Position numbers and translations under genes: made by a program | Part shown: piece by piece, positions 37,048 to 45,255 of the stretch | How positions within the stretch are numbered: position 1 is the first letter of the stretch | Layout of the letters: the number at the start of each line of letters is the position of its first letter | DNA from: Chloroflexota bacterium | GTDB lineage: Bacteria; Chloroflexota; Anaerolineae; Aggregatilineales; J027 | DNA length: 64,000 nucleotides | Reading direction: 5' to 3' | Assembly (NCBI GenBank): GCA_024434115.1 | Contig: QMIT01000011.1 | Span: 183,585 to 247,584, forward strand | The notes under the pieces: model-generated | Told to the model about the DNA's origin: nothing | Database searches by the model: none | Seen by the model: the letters and a program-made list of their open reading frames with translations, nothing else

Positions 37048-38319
37048 ATGGCCTATCAGAAAATGATGCTGATCAGCCTGATATGTTTGATGCTAGGGGG
37101 TATTTTTTCGGCTAGAGGGGTTGTAGCGCAATCCGTAGACGAAAATTTGCCCCCTGTCGCTTGGCTTGAATTGAATCAAACGGGCAGCACATTACGCCTT
37201 TTCCAGTCGGAAACAGGTGTGTCAATAGTCTCAAATGAGGAAATTCGATGCGCGGCTTTTTCCCCCCAGCAGGCCCATATCGCCTATTTAACCTCCAATG
37301 CTGTAGCCGTGATGCGATTGAGCGACCACGCAACAATCCTCAATCTGCCTGTGGATGGTCTCACGCGGTCCGACCCGCATCTTTTTATTGGGGGTCGAGC
37401 ATGTCCCATCTGGCTGGATGAAACAGCGCTCGTTTTCTCAACTGTAGACTTTGCCGAGCCGTATGGAATGCCCGCCTACAATCTTTTCCATTTGGAAATC
37501 AATATCGCCGAATTAACCGAGGCACTGGCTTTTGGCGAAGGGGGGGCCGTTGTCGCAAGCCCGAATCGTCAATATCTGGTCATTTTGAGGCCCGGTGAAT
37601 ATTCCGATCCAGATAGACCCGGCGAAATAAGCGTTATTGATGCAACCACCTTCCAACCCGTCAACGATGGTTTTGAGTTTCCTGCTGTTGCAACCGCCGC
37701 CGAATATTTGTGGATTCCTACGATTTTTTGGAAGGCGGATAGCACTGGTTTTGCATTCAGCCTGCCTAACCCCGATCTTATCTACAACCTTGATCAAACG
37801 CCCCCTTCCAATATTTGTCACATGACGGTAGATACCCAACCCACCCGCTGCCAAGAATACGCTTTTGAGTTTTGGGGGATGCCTGTTTTCAACGACCAAC
37901 TGACACGGGTTGCCTATGCTCAACGTTCGGGGTCGGGGATAAACGAAGAGTCGCATCTGGCCTACGGTGAATTTTCGGCAGAGTCGCCTCAAGAATTATC
38001 AAAAGTCCCGTTTTCTACGACAAGTGGGATGCCAATTCTGTGGTTGGACGAGGATAATCTGTTATTTAAGGAATATGCTTTACCCGATTTAAGCGTTGCC
38101 AATTTAACTACCGGCGAAGCGCGGCAGTGGCTCGATGAAACTTCGGAGATTGAACATCCTATTATCGCATTGCAGCCACTCAGGGATGGTCTGTATGTGC
38201 TGGCGGTGGGTGATTATCGTGAACCGCATACGATTGGCCTCTACAATTCGACGAACAGGACGTTCACAAGGCTGGCAGAGGTGGACAGCCTCAGCACGAT
38301 TGTTTTTGCCGACCATTGA
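37048..38319 (+). CDS. Secreted beta-propeller-like protein, unknown function
   Basis: The 423-residue product has a clear signal peptide (residues 1-28, ending at VVA-Q). Multiple short repeats follow, of the type (A/I)-x-(F/W)-S-P/W-x2-D, such as CAAFSPQQAHIAYLT and FWKADSTGFAFSL, typical of TolB/WD40-like propellers. No catalytic motif is visible. It starts 12 bases after the SUKH gene and may share its mRNA. A protein of similar style lies at 62409-63941. The function is unknown; binding of another surface molecule is the usual role of such folds. Confidence 0.65.
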   Translation: MAYQKMMLISLICLMLGGIFSARGVVAQSVDENLPPVAWLELNQTGSTLRLFQSETGVSIVSNEEIRCAAFSPQQAHIAYLTSNAVAVMRLSDHATILNLPVDGLTRSDPHLFIGGRACPIWLDETALVFSTVDFAEPYGMPAYNLFHLEINIAELTEALAFGEGGAVVASPNRQYLVILRPGEYSDPDRPGEISVIDATTFQPVNDGFEFPAVATAAEYLWIPTIFWKADSTGFAFSLPNPDLIYNLDQTPPSNICHMTVDTQPTRCQEYAFEFWGMPVFNDQLTRVAYAQRSGSGINEESHLAYGEFSAESPQELSKVPFSTTSGMPILWLDEDNLLFKEYALPDLSVANLTTGEARQWLDETSEIEHPIIALQPLRDGLYVLAVGDYREPHTIGLYNSTNRTFTRLAEVDSLSTIVFADH

Positions 38320-38397
38320 CTCACCTAAACTATGGGACTATGGTGGCATCCCTTAACAGCGGTATACTGAGGAGGTAATCAAACGAGATAAATATCT

Positions 38398-39444
38398 ATG
38401 ACCCAACAACCATCCCGCCCTGCCAATCTTCCATCCTTTTCCCATCAAGACCAACCAATGTATGGTTGGGCGCTGGACAGTCACAAACGCCCTGTCCCGA
38501 TTTCTTTGGCGGGGCGTGGCGCGCAGGGTTATAACTGCCCGATTTGCAACGGCCCAATGATCGCCAAAAAGGGCGACATCAAACAGCACCATTTTGCCCA
38601 TGAATTCGAGAGCCTGCCGGAATGCACCCCCGAAAATGTCGCCAAAAAAATCGCGGGCACATGGCTCGTATTGGAATTGGGCGACCATATGGCCCACAAA
38701 AAGTCCTTCCCTCTCCAATGGCAGATGTATGGCGAGACCTACCGTGTCAATCTTTTAAAGGATGTTACTGCCATTCAAGAGCATATCGAGTTTGGCAAAA
38801 CCGAAGCCGATATTGCGCTGATGCAGGGTGAAAAATGGGATCATCCCTATGCCGTGTTTATGCTTAATTTGGATAGCAAGCGCGACCCGCTGATCTATAC
38901 CCAATTTACCGCGCAATCCATCCCGGTGATTAGCTTGCCCTCTGATCAATTTCGCAGTGGACAGGTCACGTTGAAATCATTATTGGAGGCCGCTGAGGTC
39001 TATGGTGGATGGTGGCTGTTGGAAGAAAGCGAGCGCCTGCCAGAACGGTTGGAAAACGACCCTAACACCATTCGCCAAATCTTAGGTCGCTCGGTCATCC
39101 AGCCGCCCTATCGTTTTTGGGGGCCGCTGGTCAGCCTCTATGGACAGCACCATGTATTACGGGTCGGCGCAAATTTGGTCTGGCTGCCGCCAGAATTATG
39201 GCAAATCGCTGTCGGTGGGACACGCAACCGCATGAGCGAAGATTTGATTATCACCACGCAAGAGTGGCCGCAAAAAGATGGCAGTGTCATCGCGCTGTAT
39301 TATGTCAATTTACGCAATGCCGACTTCGCAGTTGCTATTCGCCGTTTCCGCTCCGGTGAAAATGTTCACGCCAACCTGCCTGCCCAATATCGGATGCGGC
39401 GAACAACTGCCGAAGAAGTGGCCCGCGCCCTAATCGCAAACTAA
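38398..39444 (+). CDS. CoiA-like protein with N-terminal zinc finger
   Basis: The 348-residue product has an N-terminal segment close to that of competence protein CoiA: YNCPICNGPMIAKKGDIKQHHFAHE, with Cys47, Cys50 and the H-F-x-H pair forming a likely zinc site. After it comes EFGKTEADIALMQG (about residues 134-148), which resembles the E-x-D strand of a PD-(D/E)xK nuclease fold as in CoiA. The C-terminal third is unrelated to anything I recognise. CoiA acts on DNA during transformation; no other competence gene is nearby. Assignment rests on the N-terminal half. Confidence 0.55.
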   Translation: MTQQPSRPANLPSFSHQDQPMYGWALDSHKRPVPISLAGRGAQGYNCPICNGPMIAKKGDIKQHHFAHEFESLPECTPENVAKKIAGTWLVLELGDHMAHKKSFPLQWQMYGETYRVNLLKDVTAIQEHIEFGKTEADIALMQGEKWDHPYAVFMLNLDSKRDPLIYTQFTAQSIPVISLPSDQFRSGQVTLKSLLEAAEVYGGWWLLEESERLPERLENDPNTIRQILGRSVIQPPYRFWGPLVSLYGQHHVLRVGANLVWLPPELWQIAVGGTRNRMSEDLIITTQEWPQKDGSVIALYYVNLRNADFAVAIRRFRSGENVHANLPAQYRMRRTTAEEVARALIAN

Positions 39445-39471
39445 CATTTTGCCCTCTCTTAACCGAATCGT

Positions 39472-39500
39472 TTGACCATTCCACAATTTACCTGTACGAT
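39472..39500 (+). promoter_or_regulatory. Sigma-70-type promoter upstream of the TPR/stalk gene
   Basis: TTGACC (39472-39477) and TACGAT (39495-39500) are separated by exactly 17 bases; transcription would begin near 39507, about 30 bases before the GTG start. Confidence 0.6.
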
Positions 39501-39536
39501 TTCAGGTGTACCATTTGTACCTCTGGGAGTCGTCTT

Positions 39537-40175
39537 GTGGCGTCATCAGAACATCATCGCTTGCTTGAAGAAGCGATTCAATATATTCAGTCTGGCAATC
39601 CAACCGAAGGTCGGCGTTTGCTGCAACAAATCGTGGCGGAAGATACTAACTTCGCGGCGGCATGGTTATGGCTGGCTTCGGCGGCGACCACTCGTGATGA
39701 GCGCGTGGTGGCCCTTCGGCGGGTTTTGCAAATTGAACCCAATAATGAGACCGCACGGGCAGCCCTCCAGCAACTAGGAGAGTCTTTTTATTCTGATGAC
39801 CCATTAGCGGTGGCATTTGCTCCCCGGCGGCCCAAACAGGCATTTTTGTCACAGCAAGATGTGGTGATCGTGGGAGTTGCGATTGTGCTGATGTTGGTGG
39901 TGGTCTTGGCTGCTGCGGTGATACGCCAGTCGCAAAACGACGAGCCGACACCGATCCCTGCCACCAAAACCTTTACTCCCAGCCCAAGTTTTACACCGTC
40001 CATGACCTTTACGCCGCGCCCAACCAGTACGCCAATTATCCAAAACACTCTACCGCCAACATGGACACCTGCGCCGACCTTAACGCCGATACCCTCGCGT
40101 ACTCTCTATCCGACCTTTACCCCGCGTCCAACCAGTACACCCATTTCGACGGGGACAGTGGAATTTCTAGGATAG
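39537..40175 (+). CDS. Membrane protein with TPR-like N-terminus and Thr/Pro-rich tail
   Basis: The gene uses a GTG start with TGGGAG about 8 bases upstream. Residues 1-75 form helical pairs of TPR type (EEAIQYIQSGNPTEGRRLL, ALRRVLQIEPNNETARAAL). A single membrane helix follows at about 112-134 and then a tail of about 75 residues built of TPTPIP- and TFTPRPTSTP-type repeats. The tail repeats PRPTSTPI twice. Such tails act as wall-spanning stalks or glycosylation targets in Chloroflexota and related bacteria. The cytoplasmic TPR part would then bind a partner. The partner is unknown. Confidence 0.7.
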   Translation: MASSEHHRLLEEAIQYIQSGNPTEGRRLLQQIVAEDTNFAAAWLWLASAATTRDERVVALRRVLQIEPNNETARAALQQLGESFYSDDPLAVAFAPRRPKQAFLSQQDVVIVGVAIVLMLVVVLAAAVIRQSQNDEPTPIPATKTFTPSPSFTPSMTFTPRPTSTPIIQNTLPPTWTPAPTLTPIPSRTLYPTFTPRPTSTPISTGTVEFLG

Positions 40176-40234
40176 GGCTATAATCAAGGGTGGCGGTCTG
40201 ATTTTTATGAACACATGATGGAGTTAAAAACCGC

Positions 40235-42832
40235 GTGGAACTCGAAGCCTCATCAATCATAGCCGGTATCATCACCCTGCTCTATTTCGGCTTGCTTGCG
40301 ATTGTATGGCGCAATCGGCACAAGATCAGTTCAGCAACCCTGCCGTGGCTCATGGGGGTTTTGATATTTGCGACCCTTGCCAGCTTGGTTTCGATAGTAT
40401 CGCCAGACAGCGGCGATTTTGTGAAAGACCGCCTGACCCAAACTTCGCTGGTCATTTATCTTTTGAGTTTCATGCTGGTCGCCTACACCGTTTTGACCCT
40501 CATATTTTTTCTGAAAAAACGCCAAATCGCCTTGATCGCCCTTGTGTTGGGGCTTGGCTGGTGTGTGGCGTTGGTCGGTTTGGGGGTATTTGGTGATTCG
40601 CCCCTCGGCGCTGAAAATTGGATTGCCGACCTGATTGATGACCCCGACCCGGCTGGCCTCATTGTGATTGGCGGCTGGGCGGTGATTGCCGTCATTTTGT
40701 TAGGGCTGTCATTCCAGCGCTTCTATGCTGCCGGATTACCGGAAGTCGCCAATCGCGCCTTGTTTTGGGCGCTGGTTGTGCCATTTGTCTTGACCGGGGC
40801 TGTTTTAAACTCTAGCCACACCGAATTTTTACGTGAGGTTGGGTGGGTCGTTCAATTGCTTGGTGTTGCGGGTGTCGTCTATGGTGTAATTCAACTGCGT
40901 GTGGTGGACATCCGCCAAACGATTCGCCTCAGCACGGTTAATTTAGTCCTAACACTCATCACGGCTGTGTTGATCTGGGGTGTGCTGCTCATTGCCGATG
41001 AAATCAAAGCGGATGAGGTGGATAATCGTCGCATCGTGCTGGTCGGTTTAGCGCTAATTACCGCTGCCCTCTATGGCCCACTATATTTGATTTCGCAGGC
41101 ACTCTCTGCCCGTCTGATCCGCCAAGATGTAGATGATGTTGGGTCGGAAGTACGTCGTTTTGTTGAAACCATCACGGGTGTCGTCGAGATTGATGAATTG
41201 GCCCAAGTGGTCATGAATACCCTGCGTGATGTGGTACGGGTACGGCGTGGGGCACTGCTGATTGTTTCGACAGGGGAACATTCCAACACGCTGCGCATTG
41301 AGCCGCATAAAGTCTCATTGGGCGAGGTTCCCCCAACGCAGGGATGGCTGAGTGTCGAAAGCCCCATTCACAGCCATTTTATTAAACATCGTCTCCCCCT
41401 ACTCCAATTTGACCTCGATTACGCCAAAGAATATAGCGAAGTAATTCCCGTCGAGCGTGAATTTTTCCGTCAGCTACGGATGGCGGCTTTTGCCCCGATT
41501 ATGGTGCAAGGACGCCTGATTGGAGTATTGGCATCCGGGCCGAAATCAAACGATGCTCCATTTTCGGCCAGTGATCTTGAACTGCTGACGACTATTGCCA
41601 ATCAGACTGGCATCGCTCTACGTAACTCGCGGTTAGTAGATGATCTGCGTAAGCGCGAACATGATGTCGCCGAAAGCAACAAACGTCTTGAGGCCGCCAA
41701 ACGTCAACTCGAAGCCCTCGACGCGGTAAAAACGGACTTCATCACCATTGCCAGCCACGAATTGCGCACCCCACTAGCCCAAATTCGTGGACATACCGAT
41801 ATTATTGAAGCCCTTAATGAACAAGGTATCCTTGACCAAGATCAATTGACAGGCCTAACCGCTAATTTGCGCCGTGCCGCTGACCGCCTCGAAACCCTGA
41901 TCGGCGATATGTTGGATGTCAGTCAGCTTGACCTGAGCGCGATGGATTTGCGTTTTGCCCAGACCACGATTGAAAATGTGGTGCGTTTGGCAATTGAACC
42001 CCTACAAGAAAGCATCCGCAACCGTAAACAGTCCCTGACCGCAAGGGGGTTGCGCGGTCTACCTGTTATCGAAGCCGATATGCAGCGTTTGGTGCAAGCT
42101 ATTCGCAATGTGGTCTTAAACGCCGTTAAATTTACCCCCGATGGCGGACGCATTGACATCATTGGCAGCTTAGTCTCGAATACGCAAACGGGCAGGGATG
42201 AAATTCAAATCGCTATCAAAGACTCTGGCATCGGAATTGATCCCAAAAACCATGAAGCCATTTTTGAAAAATTCTTCCGCACTACCGACCCCGGCCTGCA
42301 CTCGACGGGCACGACGAAATTTATGGGGGCTGGCCCCGGCTTGGGATTGACCATTGCACGTGGTGTAATTACAGGGCACGGCGGACGGGTTTGGGCTGAA
42401 AGTGAAGGCTTTGACCCCGATAAACTCCCCGGTAGTACCTTTTACATTGTCCTGCCCATCACGCCACCGGAAGGTGGACGCCGTGTGATGACCTTCTCTG
42501 GGGGTACTCCCACTGCTCGTCCAACACAACCCAAGCCACCTGCGGGCTTAACTGAACTGCTGAAAGAACCCGCTAGGCCGGTGATAGCGGCATCCGTTGC
42601 ACCGCCACCCGAAAAACCTGTTGAGCCAGTGGAAGCTGATGAAGAGGAGGACAAAGATGCCCCCTTCATCGAACCGAACCCAACCATCATCAATCCAGCG
42701 GCAAGTCGGGTTGGGCTGACATCGGCGGCCAAAGCAGCGGCAGAGGAAGCATTAGCCGAGGTAGAAGCCTCAATGGAGGTAGATTTGGATGAGGCCCTCC
42801 CGGAAAATGACGATGATGACAGCAAATGGTAA
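40235..42832 (+). CDS. Membrane sensor histidine kinase with GAF domain and long C-terminal tail
   Basis: The 865-residue protein starts at a GTG. Residues 1-290 contain about eight hydrophobic helices, a membrane sensor. A GAF-type domain spans about 315-475 (TTIANQTGIALRN at its end), then a coiled coil leads into the HisKA domain with the phosphoacceptor in IASHELRTPLAQIRGH (His508). The HATPase has VVLNAVKFTPDGG, DSGIGID and GAGPGLGLTI. Residues 770-865 form a Pro/Ala/Glu/Asp-rich tail with no known domain. No response regulator gene lies next to it, so its output partner is unlinked. It ends 3 bases from the convergent MscS gene. Confidence 0.92.
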   Translation: MELEASSIIAGIITLLYFGLLAIVWRNRHKISSATLPWLMGVLIFATLASLVSIVSPDSGDFVKDRLTQTSLVIYLLSFMLVAYTVLTLIFFLKKRQIALIALVLGLGWCVALVGLGVFGDSPLGAENWIADLIDDPDPAGLIVIGGWAVIAVILLGLSFQRFYAAGLPEVANRALFWALVVPFVLTGAVLNSSHTEFLREVGWVVQLLGVAGVVYGVIQLRVVDIRQTIRLSTVNLVLTLITAVLIWGVLLIADEIKADEVDNRRIVLVGLALITAALYGPLYLISQALSARLIRQDVDDVGSEVRRFVETITGVVEIDELAQVVMNTLRDVVRVRRGALLIVSTGEHSNTLRIEPHKVSLGEVPPTQGWLSVESPIHSHFIKHRLPLLQFDLDYAKEYSEVIPVEREFFRQLRMAAFAPIMVQGRLIGVLASGPKSNDAPFSASDLELLTTIANQTGIALRNSRLVDDLRKREHDVAESNKRLEAAKRQLEALDAVKTDFITIASHELRTPLAQIRGHTDIIEALNEQGILDQDQLTGLTANLRRAADRLETLIGDMLDVSQLDLSAMDLRFAQTTIENVVRLAIEPLQESIRNRKQSLTARGLRGLPVIEADMQRLVQAIRNVVLNAVKFTPDGGRIDIIGSLVSNTQTGRDEIQIAIKDSGIGIDPKNHEAIFEKFFRTTDPGLHSTGTTKFMGAGPGLGLTIARGVITGHGGRVWAESEGFDPDKLPGSTFYIVLPITPPEGGRRVMTFSGGTPTARPTQPKPPAGLTELLKEPARPVIAASVAPPPEKPVEPVEADEEEDKDAPFIEPNPTIINPAASRVGLTSAAKAAAEEALAEVEASMEVDLDEALPENDDDDSKW

Positions 42833-42835
42833 AAC

Positions 42836-43888
42836 CTAAGCGAATTCGACACCGTAGTGGTTGAGGATTTTTAATACCAGCAAATTGATGTCCTGTTGAA
42901 TCGCTTGGAAGGCTTCCGTTTTGGAAACACTGAAATAGGCCACCACACGAATTTGGAGGGCGGCCCCTTCAATCGCAATAAATTGGACAACGGGCGAATC
43001 GGCGATGATTCGCTCGTGTGCATTTAACGTGGTACGGATGCTGTTAATCACACCCAAGACTTTTTCCGGCGGGGTGTCGCGTTTGATATTAAGCGTCATC
43101 TCTAACCGTCGTTTGTTTAAGCGTGACCAATTGATAACACTCGAATTGGCAACATCCCGATTGGGGACAAACACCAATGATTGGTCATATTTGCGAATAC
43201 GGGTGGTGCGGAAACCTAAGCCCTCGACTGTGCCCTCGCTATCTTTGACGATGACGTGATCCCCCACTTGAAAGGGGGAATCCGCCATAATCACAAAGTA
43301 GCCGATGAGATTTGATAGGGCATCTTGGGCAGCCAGCGCAATCGCCAAGCCCGTAATGCCCAACCCGGCCACCAGTGTGCTGAGGTTATAGCCAAACTGC
43401 TCCATCACCAGCACGATACCAAAAATCAGCACCAGTGCCCGCCCAATTTGCCGTAAAAAGCGGGCCACATTCGCGTCAATACGTTTGATGCGGTTGCGTT
43501 GTGTCTCTAGTGAATCTACCAGCACATCAATCGAACGATACACTCCCCAGAAGATGATGGCTGTCACAATGGCAATGAAAACTTGGTCAGAGACCGCGCT
43601 GAGTTCCGGCCCAATTTCCAAGACATCCAGCGCAGTCCAAAAGCCAATAATTGTGACCAGCAGTTGGGCGGGTGTATCAAAGGCCATCACCAAGCGATCA
43701 TCAAGGGTGGTTTTGCTGCGCCCCATCAATTTAGCAACCAAGACCAATAGACGGTCAACCACTTGACGCGCCAAGAGAGTCAGCAAAAACAACCCGATTG
43801 CCAGCACAATCCGTACTGTATCATCGGATAGCCCCAAGCTGAGGGTGTGATTTAGAAAATATTCGAAATCTTTTTCTATACTATCCAT
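42836..43888 (-). CDS. Small-conductance mechanosensitive channel MscS family
   Basis: The 350-residue protein has four to five membrane helices. The pore-lining helix includes LSTLVAGLGITGLAIALAAQ with its Gly/Ala packing, followed by the beta domain (FQVGDHVIVKDSEGTVEGLG, then VFVPNRDVANSSVINWS). These are the classical MscS signatures of a channel that opens under membrane tension to relieve osmotic shock. It follows the LapA-domain gene by 10 bases on the same strand, so the two are probably one operon. Confidence 0.93.
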   Translation of the reverse strand: MDSIEKDFEYFLNHTLSLGLSDDTVRIVLAIGLFLLTLLARQVVDRLLVLVAKLMGRSKTTLDDRLVMAFDTPAQLLVTIIGFWTALDVLEIGPELSAVSDQVFIAIVTAIIFWGVYRSIDVLVDSLETQRNRIKRIDANVARFLRQIGRALVLIFGIVLVMEQFGYNLSTLVAGLGITGLAIALAAQDALSNLIGYFVIMADSPFQVGDHVIVKDSEGTVEGLGFRTTRIRKYDQSLVFVPNRDVANSSVINWSRLNKRRLEMTLNIKRDTPPEKVLGVINSIRTTLNAHERIIADSPVVQFIAIEGAALQIRVVAYFSVSKTEAFQAIQQDINLLVLKILNHYGVEFA

Positions 43889-43898
43889 CGGCGGTTAG

Positions 43899-44216
43899 TT
43901 ATTTGCTTGGGTCGGTGTTTGTAAGATTCGCTTCTTGCAGCACTTCTTCCGCCGTCGTCTTGGCTACCGATGCAATTTCTTGTTTCAGTTTTTCCTTTTC
44001 CTGTCTTTCTTTGCGGCTCTCATACATAAGGTCCAAAATTCTTGGCCCAAAGACACCGAAGAAGATACCAATCAGGGTCGAAATCAGAATCGCAACGGTC
44101 TGTGGAACGGATTCCTCGATAAACAAAAACTTGACAGTCGCATCTTGGGTATTTTGCGCCAAGAAGATGATGAGGAGCAAAAGCAGCAACAAACCAAAAA
44201 CAGTTCGACGGTTCAT
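43899..44216 (-). CDS. LapA/DUF1049-domain small membrane protein
   Basis: The 105-residue product has two hydrophobic segments (about residues 5-22 and 42-64) with the intervening NTQDATVKFLFIEESVPQTVAI strand region. This matches the LapA (DUF1049) family, small inner-membrane proteins linked to envelope assembly. A charged coiled-coil tail (SRKERQEKEKLKQEIASV) follows. GGAACCGAGGG precedes the ATG. It leads the MscS gene in a two-gene unit. Confidence 0.8.
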   Translation of the reverse strand: MNRRTVFGLLLLLLLIIFLAQNTQDATVKFLFIEESVPQTVAILISTLIGIFFGVFGPRILDLMYESRKERQEKEKLKQEIASVAKTTAEEVLQEANLTNTDPSK

Positions 44217-44305
44217 AACCCTCGGTTCCTTTCAATGGTTGATAGCACACTCCTAATACTCTACACCATTCATCAAAACCTGACTAGCGGTGGCTAAACC
44301 CGTGT

Positions 44306-44333
44306 TTGACTTTTGGCGTGAATCGTCTACAAT
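44306..44333 (+). promoter_or_regulatory. Sigma-70-type promoter of the liv/acyl-CoA synthetase operon
   Basis: TTGACT (44306-44311) and TACAAT (44328-44333) are separated by 16 bases; the start would lie near 44340, about 37 bases before the first gene. Confidence 0.65.
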
Positions 44334-44376
44334 GTGGACAACTTAGAGTTTTTGGGTTTAGAGGAACTTATAAAAT

Positions 44377-45228
44377 ATGCCCCCGGCGGAAAATGGCGCT
44401 TCCAGCAGCCCAATCTTGCATGTTGAAAAAATATCACTCAGTTTTGGCGGCATCAAAGCCATCCAAAATGTTGATTTTAAGGTAAACCCCGGCGAAATCT
44501 TTGCGATTATCGGCCCCAATGGGGCGGGTAAAACCAGCACCATCAACAGCATCAGCGGTTTTTATCATCCTCAGCAGGGCCGTATTCTATTTGAAGGTCA
44601 GGATATTACTCACCTGCCCACCTATAAACGTGCGCCATTGGGGATTGCCCGCACCTTTCAAAATATCGCCCTCTATACTCACATGACCACCCTCGATAAC
44701 CTGATGGCGGCTCGGCATATTTTTATGAAATCCGGCCTTATCAGCGGCGCGATCTATTGGGATGTATTTAAATTTTTGCCCCCTAATCTCCGTGACTCCA
44801 TCGGCAAATATTGGAAGCCTGCCATTCAGGAAGATGTTGAAAATCGGGCCATCGTGGAAGAAGTGATTGACTTCCTAGAAATGAATCATGTCCGCAAGCG
44901 CACCGTTGGAACACTCGCCTATGGGTTGCGTAAACGGGTCGAACTGGGCCGAGCGCTGGTGTTACAACCTAAATTACTGCTGCTGGATGAGCCAATGGCG
45001 GGGATGAATGTTGAAGAAAAAGAAGACATGGCCCGCTTTATCCTCGATATTCACGATTACAACGGCACAACGATTGTGTTGATTGAACACGATATGGGCT
45101 TGGTCATGGATATTGCGGATCGTATTGTGGTGTTGGATTTTGGTCAAAAGATTGCTGAAGGCACACCCGACGAAATCCGCCGTGACCCCAAAGTAATCGA
45201 AGCCTATTTGGGTGAAGAGACCGTTTAA
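44377..45228 (+). CDS. livG: Branched-chain amino acid-type ABC transporter ATP-binding protein (LivG-like)
   Basis: The 283-residue ATPase has Walker A GPNGAGKTSTINSISG, a signature-like AYGLRKRVELGRALV in place of LSGGQ (normal for LivG), Walker B LLLLDEPMAGMN and switch His in VLIEHDMGLVM. LivG/LivF pair as the two nucleotide-binding subunits of HAAT-family importers. The family moves branched-chain amino acids but also amides, urea and aromatic acids, so the substrate is open. It is the first gene of a run with an acyl-CoA synthetase and the permeases. Confidence 0.93.
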   Translation: MPPAENGASSSPILHVEKISLSFGGIKAIQNVDFKVNPGEIFAIIGPNGAGKTSTINSISGFYHPQQGRILFEGQDITHLPTYKRAPLGIARTFQNIALYTHMTTLDNLMAARHIFMKSGLISGAIYWDVFKFLPPNLRDSIGKYWKPAIQEDVENRAIVEEVIDFLEMNHVRKRTVGTLAYGLRKRVELGRALVLQPKLLLLDEPMAGMNVEEKEDMARFILDIHDYNGTTIVLIEHDMGLVMDIADRIVVLDFGQKIAEGTPDEIRRDPKVIEAYLGEETV

Positions 45229-45255
45229 ATAAATCTTTCTTTTTGAGGGCTTGTG

